From: Myxococcales bacterium
GTDB taxonomy: Bacteria; Myxococcota; Myxococcia; Myxococcales; Myxococcaceae
Direction: 5' to 3'
Length of the DNA: 64,000 bases
NCBI GenBank assembly: GCA_016191815.1
Contig: JACPVI010000048.1
Location: 1 to 64,000, forward strand
Every line of letters starts with the position of its first letter. The stretch's first letter is position 1. The notes under the pieces are model-generated. The model was not told the origin of the DNA, did not search any database, and saw only the letters and a program-made list of their open reading frames with translations. Shown in pieces: positions 54,201 to 62,275 of the stretch. A program made the translations under genes and the position numbers.

Positions 54201-54835
54201 CCCATGGCGAACACGTCTGCCCGCCGGTCGATGCGCTTGCCCTCAGCCTGCTCGGGGGACATGTAGGGGAACTTGCCCTTGAGGACGCCGGTGGCGGTGA
54301 CCGAGGTCTTGTTGGCGGCCTTGGCCACCCCGAAGTCGATGAGCTTCACCGAGCCGTCGAAGCCCAGGAGCACGTTATGCGGGGAGACGTCGCGATGCAC
54401 AAGCTTGAGCGGCCGGCCGGTCGGGTCGGTGGAGCGGTGCGCGTAGTCCAGCCCTTGGGCAAGCTGGCGTGCGATGCGGCAGGCCACTCCCACCGGGATC
54501 GGCAGCTTCGCCTCCTTCGCTTGCCGGCACACCTCGCGCAGGTCCTTGCCGGCCACGTACTCCATGCCGACGAACCAGCAGCCGCCCACCTCGTCCAGCT
54601 CGAGGATGCGGGCGATGTTCGGGTGGGCGAGCCTCGCCGCCATCCGCGCCTCGTCGAGGAAAAGCCGCAAGAAGCGAGCGTTCTCGGTGAGGTGCGGAAG
54701 GATGCGCTTGATCACGAGCTGATCGCACCCGTGCGGAGGGAAAACCCCCGGCGCCGGTTTGGCCAGGAAGACTTCCCCCATTCCGCCGGTGCCGAGCTTG
54801 CGGACCAGCTCGTACTTGCCGAAGGCGACCGCCAA
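51251..54835 (-). CDS. Ser/Thr kinase-NB-ARC-TPR signalling protein
   Basis: 1194 residues with three modules. Kinase (about 8-280): GTGGMGEVFLAK, HRDVSPHNVLLG, DFGVAK, GKFPYMSPEQAEG. Then a Glu-rich linker and an NB-ARC/AAA ATPase (about 400-640) with P-loop GPGGTGKTRLAHQF, LLVLDNLEQ, DGMPLAIELAAARM. TPR-like repeats (about 800-1130) with repeated RRxEGIALxNLGxLxxxxG units. This layout resembles AfsR/MalT-like STAND regulators joined to a kinase. No DNA-binding domain is seen. TTG 54835 is the only suitable start; no Shine-Dalgarno sequence, and a GATATA stretch lies 13 bases upstream, so the start is uncertain. Confidence 0.9.
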   Translation of the reverse strand: MAVAFGKYELVRKLGTGGMGEVFLAKPAPGVFPPHGCDQLVIKRILPHLTENARFLRLFLDEARMAARLAHPNIARILELDEVGGCWFVGMEYVAGKDLREVCRQAKEAKLPIPVGVACRIARQLAQGLDYAHRSTDPTGRPLKLVHRDVSPHNVLLGFDGSVKLIDFGVAKAANKTSVTATGVLKGKFPYMSPEQAEGKRIDRRADVFAMGIVLWEMLAGRSLFRGKSDAATLKLVKACEVSPPSAHNSRVPTELDALVLRALEKAPKDRFQEAGALAAALEELLSVRTAVASRSDVGAYVRRLFPAGADESEDDELGEGTSEEILTSTDAENPSEETVNLRDGSSEGERASRVRARRHPASQGERHAALERTARLLAEVSQRPTNLVPQQTSFVGRVAELAELHQLHRQGARLLTLLGPGGTGKTRLAHQFATQQLPSFAAGGVWFCDLTEAQDLDGICLGVARALSVQLPAGKSAEELAAHLGRAIASRGSALLVLDNLEQVAQNAAAAVEQWMRAAPKARFLATSREVLRIPHEVVFEVPPLKVPEGGEDVHSSEAVLLFLERARAVRPGYLLDRADEAAVAEIVRQLDGMPLAIELAAARMAVLSPSQLVQRLPRRFDLLAGKRGATERQATLRGAIEWSWKMLRGYEQAALAQCSLFRGGFTADAAEAVVNLSSYPGAQEVLSCVMTLRAKSLVRSYVSPGSEGELRYGLYESIREFALEKLQKGREEAAACERHARYYIEQGRRCSEGAESSGALLDGLAVERENLYAVFQRGVSAPPGEAERRFQALEAVLVLDPLLALRGPFSSHLPMLDAAIDKAKDAQPLRLALALEARGKARQARWRLAEAAADFGEALRRARMGADLELEGRARFGLGSVSRLMGRIEDARGHFEQALALQRNVGDRRMEGRTLANLGQMLQERGKVTLALSRYVEALEIHREVGDRRFEGIILSNLGVLQQQQGLHGQAKENYESALAIHRELGNRRSEGIALLNLGDLHRDLEQPAQAMLFYERALTIHREVGNRRWEGIALAGMASLEQESGRLREASVRYRQALTLLREAGDRRHEALVLGAHAAVDALLGRLDEAEAELADAEAVLRELGDTSLLDALEVFRAHLEFVRSVQVSRAGGEQQAEALERSVAERVRRAEAASGADPDHPGGGPSPAERSEHVRAALRSLRAAMRRGVA

Positions 54836-54954
54836 AGCGGGCGCAGGTATATCGCGAACCCACGGAGATCACTGGCTCGCCGCGCCGCCCGCCGAGGTAG
54901 GACAGCTGCCCACCCCAGGCGCGGCTGGGGGAGCAACGTCACTGGGGTGGGTGC

Positions 54955-54960
54955 GATAAT
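54955..54960 (+). promoter_or_regulatory. Extended -10 promoter for the papain-like gene
   Basis: TGC-GATAAT resembles an extended -10 element; it lies 19 bases before ATG 54980. No clear -35. Confidence 0.35.
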
Positions 54961-54979
54961 CCCCTTGGGAAGGTGCACC

Positions 54980-56554
54980 ATGGCGTTTGACCCGAAGATC
55001 CGGCGCCAGCCGCCGGCTGCGCCGCGCCCATTGAGTGCTCCGCGTCCGGCGACCGCCGCGGACACGAAGAAGGCGGACGCCGCCGCGAAGGGTGCGGGGT
55101 ACGCCCTGGTCAGCTCGTTCGAGCAGGCGGAGGACCGGGTTTCGGTGAAGGTGGCGCTCAGTGTCTCCACTCGCACGGCGACCGGGGTGAATGACGAGTC
55201 GATCGGTGTGAACGACGAGTCGATCGGTGTGAACGACGAGTCGATCGGCGTGAACGACGAATCGATCGGCGTGAACGACGAATCGATCGGTGTGAACGAC
55301 GAGTCGATCGGCGGGCTGGGCCTAGGGCCGGAGCGCGACGCGGAGGCGCTGCGCTGGCGCGCGTTCGGCGACCTCTTCCGGGAGAACCCGAGCTACCTCC
55401 AGCCGTACCGGACGCCGGATCCGTCCATCGTCGGGCCTCCGAACCTCGGGAAGACGGAATCCACCCTCGCCGGCCTGCCGCTGACTGCCGCCCAGCGGGA
55501 CCGGATCCTCCAGGCGGCGCTTTCGGACCACGACGTCGGCCACCGGCTGGACGCGATCATCGCCGGCACCGAGCGGATGAGTCCCAAGACGCGGGCGACT
55601 CTCCTCGGGCTGGTGGCGGAAGACCCCAAGGGCACGAAGGCGCGGATCATCGAGAAGCTGACCTCCTCGAGCGCCTGGAAGGCGCTCACCCCGGCCGAGC
55701 AAGGCCAACTCGCCAAGGTATTGCAGGCGGGCGGCGAACAGGGGATGCGCTACCTGGCCGCGCTCGCGGAGGCGCGACCGTCGGCGCTCACCTCGAAGGA
55801 CAGTTCCGGCTCGACCCTGCTGGAGAACCTCTCGCAGATGGCCAGCCAGCCTCTGAACGCGGCGCTCTACGGTCGCGGCCTCACCCGCGAGCGTCTGATG
55901 CAGGACGCCTTGCGCGACATCGTCAACCCGGACCGGGTGGACCAGGGCCGGGCTCCCACCTGCACGGTGACTTCGATGCAGTTCGAGTTGGTGCGGGACG
56001 AGCCGGCCGAGTACGCGCGGCTGGTCGCGGGGCTGACCGGGCCGTCCGGCAGCGCGACCATGGTGGGCGGAGGCGAGCTGCAGCTCCAGACCAAGTACGT
56101 GAAGCCGGCGGCGGGAGACGAGCGGAGCACCTCGGAGGTCATCTTCCAGTCGGCGGCGATGGAGTTCGCCAACGGGGCCGACGATTTCGCGGAGGCGAGC
56201 GGGCGGAGTGCCCGCGCCGAGGGCTCTGGCGACTACCGAGGGCTGTGGCCGGCGCAACAGACCTACCTGCTCCAGCACCTGTTCGGGGTCGAGTACAGCA
56301 CCCGCAAGCTCTTCGATTCCCGGCAGGCCTCGGAGGCGCTGGAGCTGTTGAGGCCCTACGACGCGCGGGGGAGGAACCGGCCGGTGATCCTCGAGGTGAA
56401 CATGGGCCGGTGGAACCACGCGGTCACCTTCGAGCAGGTGACCGGAGGCCGGGTGCACTTCCGCGACCCCTACGGCCGGCAGGGCTCGATGCCGGAGGAC
56501 AAGTTCCTCAAGCTGGTGGTGGCGGTGCACGTGCCCTCCTCGCTGGACCGCTGA
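54980..56554 (+). CDS. Putative papain-like cysteine protease effector with heptad repeats
   Basis: 524 residues, no signal peptide. N-terminal 60 residues are Ala/Pro-rich. Six identical GVNDESI heptapeptides occupy about 69-110. A helical middle follows, then a papain-type triad pattern: Cys328 (DQGRAPTCTVTSM with Gln before Cys), His480 (RWNHAVTF) and Asp496 (HFRDPYGRQG). This Cys-His-Asp order fits C58/C39-like peptidases. ATG 54980. Neither a membrane anchor nor an export signal is seen. Protease and effector roles are inferred from motifs only. Confidence 0.55.
   Translation: MAFDPKIRRQPPAAPRPLSAPRPATAADTKKADAAAKGAGYALVSSFEQAEDRVSVKVALSVSTRTATGVNDESIGVNDESIGVNDESIGVNDESIGVNDESIGVNDESIGGLGLGPERDAEALRWRAFGDLFRENPSYLQPYRTPDPSIVGPPNLGKTESTLAGLPLTAAQRDRILQAALSDHDVGHRLDAIIAGTERMSPKTRATLLGLVAEDPKGTKARIIEKLTSSSAWKALTPAEQGQLAKVLQAGGEQGMRYLAALAEARPSALTSKDSSGSTLLENLSQMASQPLNAALYGRGLTRERLMQDALRDIVNPDRVDQGRAPTCTVTSMQFELVRDEPAEYARLVAGLTGPSGSATMVGGGELQLQTKYVKPAAGDERSTSEVIFQSAAMEFANGADDFAEASGRSARAEGSGDYRGLWPAQQTYLLQHLFGVEYSTRKLFDSRQASEALELLRPYDARGRNRPVILEVNMGRWNHAVTFEQVTGGRVHFRDPYGRQGSMPEDKFLKLVVAVHVPSSLDR
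55184..55309 (+). repeat. Six 21-base tandem repeats (GVNDESI)
   Basis: Six in-frame copies of GG-N-GTGAA(T/C)GACGA(A/G)TCGATC. All encode the same heptapeptide; the variation is only at silent third positions. Confidence 0.95.
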
Positions 56555-56578
56555 GCACGCCCGGCTCCGCCACCGCCG

Positions 56579-58168
56579 GTGCGTACTAGACTCGCGTCCG
56601 TGTTCCCGGCACGCCTGGCTCCGCGCCTCCTTGGCGCCGCCTTGACACGGCTGCTCGCGATCGCGATGGCCGGCCTGCCGGCCGCCGCCTGCAGGGACTT
56701 CAATTCGGTGTGGAGAGAATGCGTCGACGCAGGCCGCTGCGCGGACCTTGGCGACGGGGGGATGATGGATGCAGGGTTCGGCGACGCCGGCGCGGGCGCA
56801 GCCAACCCGGTGAAGGGGCGACTGTTCGTCTTTCACCAACTGTCGGAGGGCGAGGTCGCCGTCCCATTCGACCTGACCAGTGCGCCGCTGGTCGCTTGGA
56901 TCGCCGTCGACGGAGGCTTTCGCCGCCTCTCGGTGGCCGGGAACGATGCCGGGGACTTCAGCGTCGATGGGGTTCCACCCGCCGCCACCTACTCGCTGGA
57001 TTACGCGGGGAGCACCTTCGTGACCAGCTCGGAGCGCTCGGTCGACCTCTCGGCCTGGAGGCTGGGTCGCCCCGACGCGGTCGTGCCCACCCCGAACACC
57101 TGGCTCCAGCTCCAGGGAGTCACCGGCCTCAGCCCCTGGCAGGCCGGCGACGAGCTTCATCTGGTGTCGCTTCGCGCCGGAACGGTGACCTCGAGCCTCG
57201 GCCGGATCGCGGGGCCGCTCCCGGCGCCAGGCGCCACCAGCGTCGATGGCCTCCAGGTCGATTTCGGGCGGCACGGCTTTCCGCTCATCAGCGCCTCCAG
57301 GGGCGACTCGGTCCAGCTGCTGCAGCACGTGCAAGAACCGACGGACGCGGGGTACTTCCGGCTGGTCGCCGACCGGCTCCTGCAATCGACCTCGCTGGAG
57401 ATGGCCGCCGGCTCCATCGCCACCCTCGATGGAGGAATGTCGGCACTAACCCGTAGCCGCTCGGCGAGCTTCGATTGGCGGGCCTCGGAGTTCGAGAATC
57501 AGCTCATGGGCGCCCAACGGGGAGCGGCATTCGTCTACTCCTCGCTGGCCGTCACCGCCCTCCCGCGCGGAAATGCCGCCGGGGCCTACGGGCCAGCGCC
57601 CGACCTGGTCCGCGCGGTGCGCACCGTCCAGAGCCCGGCCGATCTCAAGCTGACCTTCTCCTACGCAAACCCCTTCGGCGGCACCGACGAGCTGGTGCAG
57701 GCGGTTTGCGTGGCGGTCAGGTTCTATTCGGTGCCGGGGGCAACGGCCTACCCCGCGCTCGTGGGCAGCCTCACCGCCGGCCGGCTGGACGCCCACCAAT
57801 CTTCGCCGGTCCGCCCGCTGGTGGTGGCTCCGGTCGAGCCGCAGATCAACGGCAAGGATCTGCTCGCCAGGCAGTCACAGGTTGGCTTGACGCCAGTGAT
57901 AAGCTGGTCGCCGTCGGCAGCCACGCTTCACGCGGTCGACGTGGTGCGGATCCAGAACAGCGGCGGAAGGACCGAGGCCCGGTTGCAGGCGACCTTCCAC
58001 GTCTACGGGAGCAGCGTCCAGATTCCGCCTGGAGTGCTGCAGCAGGGCGGCGAGTACTTCGCCTTCGTCACCGCGGTGAGCCTGCCCCAGGACCGCCCGG
58101 TTGCGCCGTTCCGCCGGCAGGTGCCGATGGGCTGGGCCAGCGTGGCCAGCGACACCTTCACTCCATGA
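56579..58168 (+). CDS. Large lipoprotein, paralogue of the 34 kb lipoprotein
   Basis: 529 residues from GTG 56579; GTG 56600 and TTG near 56642 are alternatives. The hydrophobic signal (LTRLLAIAMAGLPAAAC) has a weak lipobox, then RDFNSVWRECVDAGRC, the same module as the 34.2-35.7 kb protein. Shared blocks include DLSAWRLGRPDAV, DWRASEFENQLMG, INGKDLLARQ, GLTPVISWSP, FHVYGSSVQIPPGVLQQGG and the end GWASVASDTFTP. No known domain. Coupled by ATGA to the peptide-binding protein gene. Confidence 0.78.
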   Translation: MRTRLASVFPARLAPRLLGAALTRLLAIAMAGLPAAACRDFNSVWRECVDAGRCADLGDGGMMDAGFGDAGAGAANPVKGRLFVFHQLSEGEVAVPFDLTSAPLVAWIAVDGGFRRLSVAGNDAGDFSVDGVPPAATYSLDYAGSTFVTSSERSVDLSAWRLGRPDAVVPTPNTWLQLQGVTGLSPWQAGDELHLVSLRAGTVTSSLGRIAGPLPAPGATSVDGLQVDFGRHGFPLISASRGDSVQLLQHVQEPTDAGYFRLVADRLLQSTSLEMAAGSIATLDGGMSALTRSRSASFDWRASEFENQLMGAQRGAAFVYSSLAVTALPRGNAAGAYGPAPDLVRAVRTVQSPADLKLTFSYANPFGGTDELVQAVCVAVRFYSVPGATAYPALVGSLTAGRLDAHQSSPVRPLVVAPVEPQINGKDLLARQSQVGLTPVISWSPSAATLHAVDVVRIQNSGGRTEARLQATFHVYGSSVQIPPGVLQQGGEYFAFVTAVSLPQDRPVAPFRRQVPMGWASVASDTFTP

Positions 58169-59841
58169 CGATGCGCTTTGGCCTCGCGTTCCTCTGGCTC
58201 GCGGTCCTCTGCCTCCTGTGGGGCTGCGGGAGCTGCCGCCGCGGGCAGAGCGCCGACGCCGGGCCTGGCCTCGACCGCGACTGGCTCGAGGGAAGGCTCC
58301 CCGACGGCGCGTCCGCGGGCTCGCCGGTTTCGGGGGGCACGCTGGTGGTGCGAGCGATGGTGGAGCCCGGCGGGCTCAATTACCTCCACGACTCCTATCG
58401 CCACGGCTGGACGGCCCGGATGACGCTCGGCCTGGTGGCGGAGACGCTCACCCGGCTCGACCCGTCGAGTTACGAGATCCTCCCGCTGCTCGCCGAGCGC
58501 TGGGAGGAGAGCGAGGACCACCTCACCCACACCTTCCACCTCAGGCGCAAAGTGACATTCCACGACGGCGCGCCCTTGAGCTCGAAGGACGTGGCGGCAG
58601 TGATGGATGCGGTGATGAGCCCCAAGCTCCTCACCGGAGGGGTGCGTGCGGACTTCGCAGATCTGGCGACCTACCGCGCTCCCGACGAGCACACCTTCGT
58701 GGTTCAGTGGAGGCGTCCCTCGCCGCTCGGGTTCCGGCAGTTCGCCAAGCTGCCCATCTACCCGGCCGCATCGCTCCAAGGCGACTTCGACAGGCTGGCC
58801 ATCGCGCGCGCCCCGATCGGCACCGGGCCGTTCCGCTTCGAGCGGTGGGAGACCGGCAAGGAGGTGTCGCTCGTCCGCCACCAGGGCTACTGGGGTGAGA
58901 AAGCCCACCTCGACCGCATCGTCTTCCGCATCGTCAAGGACCACACCATCGCCGCCCAGCTCTTCGAGCGCGGCGAGTTTGGCTTGATGACCAACGTGCA
59001 GCCGGCGGTGTGGCGCTCGATCGAAGAGCCCGGGCCTCAGAACGCCTGGGCGCGCGGCTACCACCGGATCCGCTCCACCGACAACAGCTACTCCTACATC
59101 GCCTGGAATCAGGCGCGGCCCTTCTTCGCCGACGCCCGCGTGCGGAGGGCGCTCGCCCACCTCTACCCAGCCGAGACCATCTTTCGGAACGTGGACCTCG
59201 GGCTCGAGCTGCCCACCACCTGCCCCTACTTCATCGACGGGCCGTACTGCGACCCCGCGGTGAAGCCGTTCGGGTTCGACTCGGGGGCGGCCCGCGCCCT
59301 CCTTTCGGAAGCGGGCTGGAAGGACTCTGACGGCGACGGCCTCCTGGACAAAGACGGCACGGCCTTCCGCTTCTCCTTCCTCATGCCCCCCAACGCGGTG
59401 AGGCTGGGGAAGCTCGGCCCGCTCCTCAAGGAGGAGTTCCGCAAAGTGGGAATCGAGATGAGCCTCGAGAAGCTGGAGTCGGCCGTGCTGAGCGAGCGGG
59501 TCAACCGGCGAGACTTCGACGCCATCTCGAGGGTGTGGACCGAGTTCGACCTGGAGCAGGATCTCTCGCAGGTGTTCCACTCCAGCGAGCGCGAGCGCGG
59601 CTCGAACTTCGTGGGCTACTCCAACCCGGAGCTGGACGCGCTGCTCGAGCGGAGCCGCGGCGAGCCCGACCGGGCGCGCCGGGTCGAGCTGAGCCGGCGC
59701 ATCCACCGCATCCTCTATCAGGACCAGCCCTACCTCTTCATGACCGCCCGCCAGAGCCTCGACGCCGCCAAGAAGGAGGTCCGCGGCCTTCGGCCCTCGC
59801 TGGTGTGGTACGACCTCTCGCGCACCTGGATCGCCCGCTGA
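58165..59841 (+). CDS. ABC transporter peptide-binding lipoprotein (family 5)
   Basis: 558 residues. Lipobox LLWGC. SBP_bac_5 features: LPLLAERWEESEDHLTHTFH, RRKVTFHDGAPLSSKDV, APIGTGPFRFERWETGKEVS, GYWGEKAHLDRIVFRI, and ARVRRALAHLYPAE. It binds peptides or nickel-like solutes outside the membrane. ATG 58165 overlaps the lipoprotein stop. No permease or ATPase genes follow, so the transporter partner is elsewhere or this protein has another role, perhaps with the lipoprotein. Confidence 0.9.
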   Translation: MTMRFGLAFLWLAVLCLLWGCGSCRRGQSADAGPGLDRDWLEGRLPDGASAGSPVSGGTLVVRAMVEPGGLNYLHDSYRHGWTARMTLGLVAETLTRLDPSSYEILPLLAERWEESEDHLTHTFHLRRKVTFHDGAPLSSKDVAAVMDAVMSPKLLTGGVRADFADLATYRAPDEHTFVVQWRRPSPLGFRQFAKLPIYPAASLQGDFDRLAIARAPIGTGPFRFERWETGKEVSLVRHQGYWGEKAHLDRIVFRIVKDHTIAAQLFERGEFGLMTNVQPAVWRSIEEPGPQNAWARGYHRIRSTDNSYSYIAWNQARPFFADARVRRALAHLYPAETIFRNVDLGLELPTTCPYFIDGPYCDPAVKPFGFDSGAARALLSEAGWKDSDGDGLLDKDGTAFRFSFLMPPNAVRLGKLGPLLKEEFRKVGIEMSLEKLESAVLSERVNRRDFDAISRVWTEFDLEQDLSQVFHSSERERGSNFVGYSNPELDALLERSRGEPDRARRVELSRRIHRILYQDQPYLFMTARQSLDAAKKEVRGLRPSLVWYDLSRTWIAR

Positions 59842-59882
59842 CCCCTATTGCGAAGGTGGCTTCCAGAAGCTACCTTTTCTCC

Positions 59883-60173
59883 GTGCGCTCCGTAGGCCTC
59901 AAACTGCTGAAGAACAAGCTCGCCGAGTACGTGCGTCTGGCTGCTCGGGGCGAGACGGTTCTCATCACGGACCGCGACCGCGTGGTGGCGGAGCTCGTGC
60001 CACCTCGCGCTACTCGGGCCGAGGACATCGCCGACGTGCGCCTCGCCGATTTGGTCCGCCGCGGATACCTCAGGCCCGCCCTGATGCCCTCGGGCGCCCC
60101 GCCCCACAGCGACCGCGTGGCACCGCTTCGGGACATCCTCGCAGAGCTCGATGCCGATCGTGCGGACCGATGA
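59883..60173 (+). CDS. Phd/YefM-type antitoxin
   Basis: 96 residues. N-terminal Phd pattern SVGLKLLKNKLAEYVRLAA then GETVLITDRDRVVAELVPP, followed by a variable toxin-binding tail. GTG 59883. Overlaps the toxin start by ATGA, the normal layout of such pairs. Antitoxins of this type usually autorepress their operon. Confidence 0.85.
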   Translation: MRSVGLKLLKNKLAEYVRLAARGETVLITDRDRVVAELVPPRATRAEDIADVRLADLVRRGYLRPALMPSGAPPHSDRVAPLRDILAELDADRADR

Positions 60174-60556
60174 TCTACGTTGACACCTCGATCGTGCTCG
60201 CCGAGTTGCTGGCGGAGGACCGGCGGCCAGCCCCTGCGCTGTGGGAGCAGACGACGGTTTCGAGTCGGCTGCTCGAATACGAGACGTGGGTGCGAATTCA
60301 TGCCAGGTCTCTGGCGGCGACCCACGGCGAGGCCGCTCGGCTGCTGCTCGCGCGGTTTTCGCTGTTGGAGATGCTGCCCGAGGTCCTCTCCCGCGCGATC
60401 GACTCGTTCCCGGTCGCCGTCAGGACACTGGACGCCCTCCATCTGGCCTCGGTGGAGTTTCTCAGGTCGAGGAACATCGACGTGCAGCTGGCGACTTTCG
60501 ACCATCGCATGCTCGACGCCGCCAAGCAGCTTGGAATCCCCATCTACCCGGCCTGA
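60170..60556 (+). CDS. VapC-type PIN-domain toxin
   Basis: 128 residues. PIN ribonuclease acids: Asp5 (YVDTSIVLAE), Glu36/38 (LLEYETWVRI), Asp near TLDALHLAS, and TFDHRML. Probably cuts tRNA or rRNA when released from the antitoxin. ATG 60170 is coupled to the antitoxin gene. The next gene, an ABC ATPase, follows 5 bases later, so the exporter may be co-transcribed. Confidence 0.9.
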   Translation: MIYVDTSIVLAELLAEDRRPAPALWEQTTVSSRLLEYETWVRIHARSLAATHGEAARLLLARFSLLEMLPEVLSRAIDSFPVAVRTLDALHLASVEFLRSRNIDVQLATFDHRMLDAAKQLGIPIYPA

Positions 60557-60561
60557 GCCCG

Positions 60562-61317
60562 ATGCCCGAAGTCGAGATTCGCAACCTGAAGAAGAGCTAC
60601 CCGCCGCCCTTCTCCTGGCGGTGGCTCGTCGGCAAGCGCGAAGCCCCCCGCGAGGCTTTGGCCGGTGTCTCCTTCGACATCGCACCTGGAGAAGTGGTGG
60701 CCCTGATCGGGCCGAACGGCGCCGGGAAGAGCACTCTCTTGCGTATCCTCACCGGCCTTCTTTTGCCCAGCTCGGGCTCGGCCCGCGTGGCCGGCCTCGA
60801 CGTGGTGGAGGACCGGCCGCGCTCCCGGGCGGTGGTGGGAGCGGCGCTCAGCGAGGACCGCGGGCTGTCCTCGCGGCTCACCGTGCGCCAGAACCTCGCC
60901 TTCTACGCGGCCCTCTTCGGGCTTTCGCAAAGAGAGGCGGCCTCGCGCACCGCCGAGCTGGCGGAGCGGCTCGAGGCCAAGGCCCTCCTGGAGCGGCGGG
61001 TGCGCACGCTCTCCACCGGAGAGAAGGCGCGGGTCATCCTGGTGAGGGCGCTCCTCCACCAACCCAGGGTGCTGCTGCTCGACGAGCTGACTCGCTCGTT
61101 GGATCCCGGCGCCGCGGTCAGGCTACGGCGGCAGGTCGCCCAGGAGGTGGCCGGCTCGGGAGCGGCAGTGCTGTTTGCGAGCCACGACCTCTCCGAGGTG
61201 GAGGCAATCGCCTCGCGGGTGGTGCTTTTGGACCGCGGCCACGTGGTCGCCTTCGGCCCCTACCAATCAGTGAAGCCTCGCGCCGACGAGGTGTTCGCCA
61301 AACCGGCGGAGGCCTGA
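60562..61317 (+). CDS. ABC transporter ATP-binding protein (ABC-2 exporter)
   Basis: 251 residues. Walker A GPNGAGKST, a Q-loop region near LSEDRGLSSRLTVRQNL, signature LSTGEKARV (LSGGQ variant), Walker B VLLLDELTRSLDP (LDEPTxGLDP variant) and switch His in FASHDLSEVEAI. ATG 60562. Operon with the permease, whose GTG starts directly after this stop. Substrate unknown. Confidence 0.9.
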   Translation: MPEVEIRNLKKSYPPPFSWRWLVGKREAPREALAGVSFDIAPGEVVALIGPNGAGKSTLLRILTGLLLPSSGSARVAGLDVVEDRPRSRAVVGAALSEDRGLSSRLTVRQNLAFYAALFGLSQREAASRTAELAERLEAKALLERRVRTLSTGEKARVILVRALLHQPRVLLLDELTRSLDPGAAVRLRRQVAQEVAGSGAAVLFASHDLSEVEAIASRVVLLDRGHVVAFGPYQSVKPRADEVFAKPAEA

Positions 61318-62115
61318 GTGCGCCTGCTCCTCGCCTTCCTGCGCCGCGACATCCTCATCGCCGCCTCCTACCGGCTGAGCTTCGCCTTCATGCTCGCCGG
61401 CGGCCTCATCACCCTCACCGTCTTCTACTTCCTCGCCCGCACCATGGGAGAGACCGCGCTCCTCCGCGAACGGTACGGCGCCGACTACTTCTCCTTCGCC
61501 CTGGTGGGAGTGGCGGTGGCGAGCTGCCTCCGCGCGATGCAGACCAGCTTCGCCGGCAGGCTCCGCGAGGCGCAGACCGACGGCTCGCTCGAGGTGCTCC
61601 TCGCCGCGCCGCACTCCACCTTCCGGGTCATCGCCAGCCTCGCCGCCTACCCCGTCGCCACCGCCTTCCTCCGCGCGGTGGGGCTGATCGCCCTGGGCTG
61701 GTGGCTCTTCGGAGCCGACCTCCACCTGGAGCCGTTCTCCTTCACCGTGACGCTCGGCCTCGCGCTCTTGGCCTTCGGCGCGCTGGGGCTGCTCTCCGCG
61801 GCGTTCGTCCTCACCTTCAAGCGGGGCGATCCTTTCACCTACGCGCTCGACACCGCCACCTACCTGCTCGCCGGGGTGGTGTACCCGGTGGAGGTGCTGC
61901 CGGAGGCGCTGCAATGGGCGGCGAAGCTCCTCCCCGCCACCCACGCCCTCTCCGCGCTCCGGGCCTCTGCACTCAAGGGGCAGGGGCTGTCGGAGGTGGC
62001 GCCATCGCTCCTGGTGCTCGCCCTCTTCAGCCTCGCCCTCTGGCCGCTGGCCGCCCTCGCTCTCACCCTCGCACGCCGGCACGTGGAGCGGGCGGGGACG
62101 CTCCCGCACGCCTGA
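61318..62115 (+). CDS. ABC-2 type permease
   Basis: 265 residues with about six membrane helices (SYRLSFAFMLAGGLITLTVF, LIALGWWLFGADLHLEPF, ALLAFGALGLLSAAFVLTF) and the ABC-2 pattern YLLAGVVYPVEVLPEALQW. Partner of the ATPase above. GTG 61318 starts immediately after its stop. Probably a drug, lipid or polysaccharide exporter; substrate unknown. Confidence 0.88.
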   Translation: MRLLLAFLRRDILIAASYRLSFAFMLAGGLITLTVFYFLARTMGETALLRERYGADYFSFALVGVAVASCLRAMQTSFAGRLREAQTDGSLEVLLAAPHSTFRVIASLAAYPVATAFLRAVGLIALGWWLFGADLHLEPFSFTVTLGLALLAFGALGLLSAAFVLTFKRGDPFTYALDTATYLLAGVVYPVEVLPEALQWAAKLLPATHALSALRASALKGQGLSEVAPSLLVLALFSLALWPLAALALTLARRHVERAGTLPHA

Positions 62116-62235
62116 TGAAGCGGCGCGGCGGCGACGAACGCCCGACCTCTCCCTACCTGGCGTGGGGCCGTGCGATTGACACCGCGCCTGCCGCCCTGGC
62201 CCGCACCCGCTCGCCCCTCCCGGCGCGCGGCGTCC

Positions 62236-62241
62236 TATAAT
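62236..62241 (+). promoter_or_regulatory. -10 box of prkA promoter
   Basis: A perfect TATAAT, 34 bases before ATG 62276. No good -35 at 17 bases. A TTGACA at 62176 is too far away (54 bases) to pair. Confidence 0.45.
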
Positions 62242-62275
62242 GGTGGCGCCTTTTCACCCCGTGGAAGGAAGCGTG

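Noticed and set aside
55184-55309. CRISPR array
   Set aside because: 21-base repeats are contiguous without spacers and are translated in frame.
62176-62241. TTGACA and TATAAT as one promoter
   Set aside because: The gap is 54 bases; they cannot form a single sigma70 promoter.
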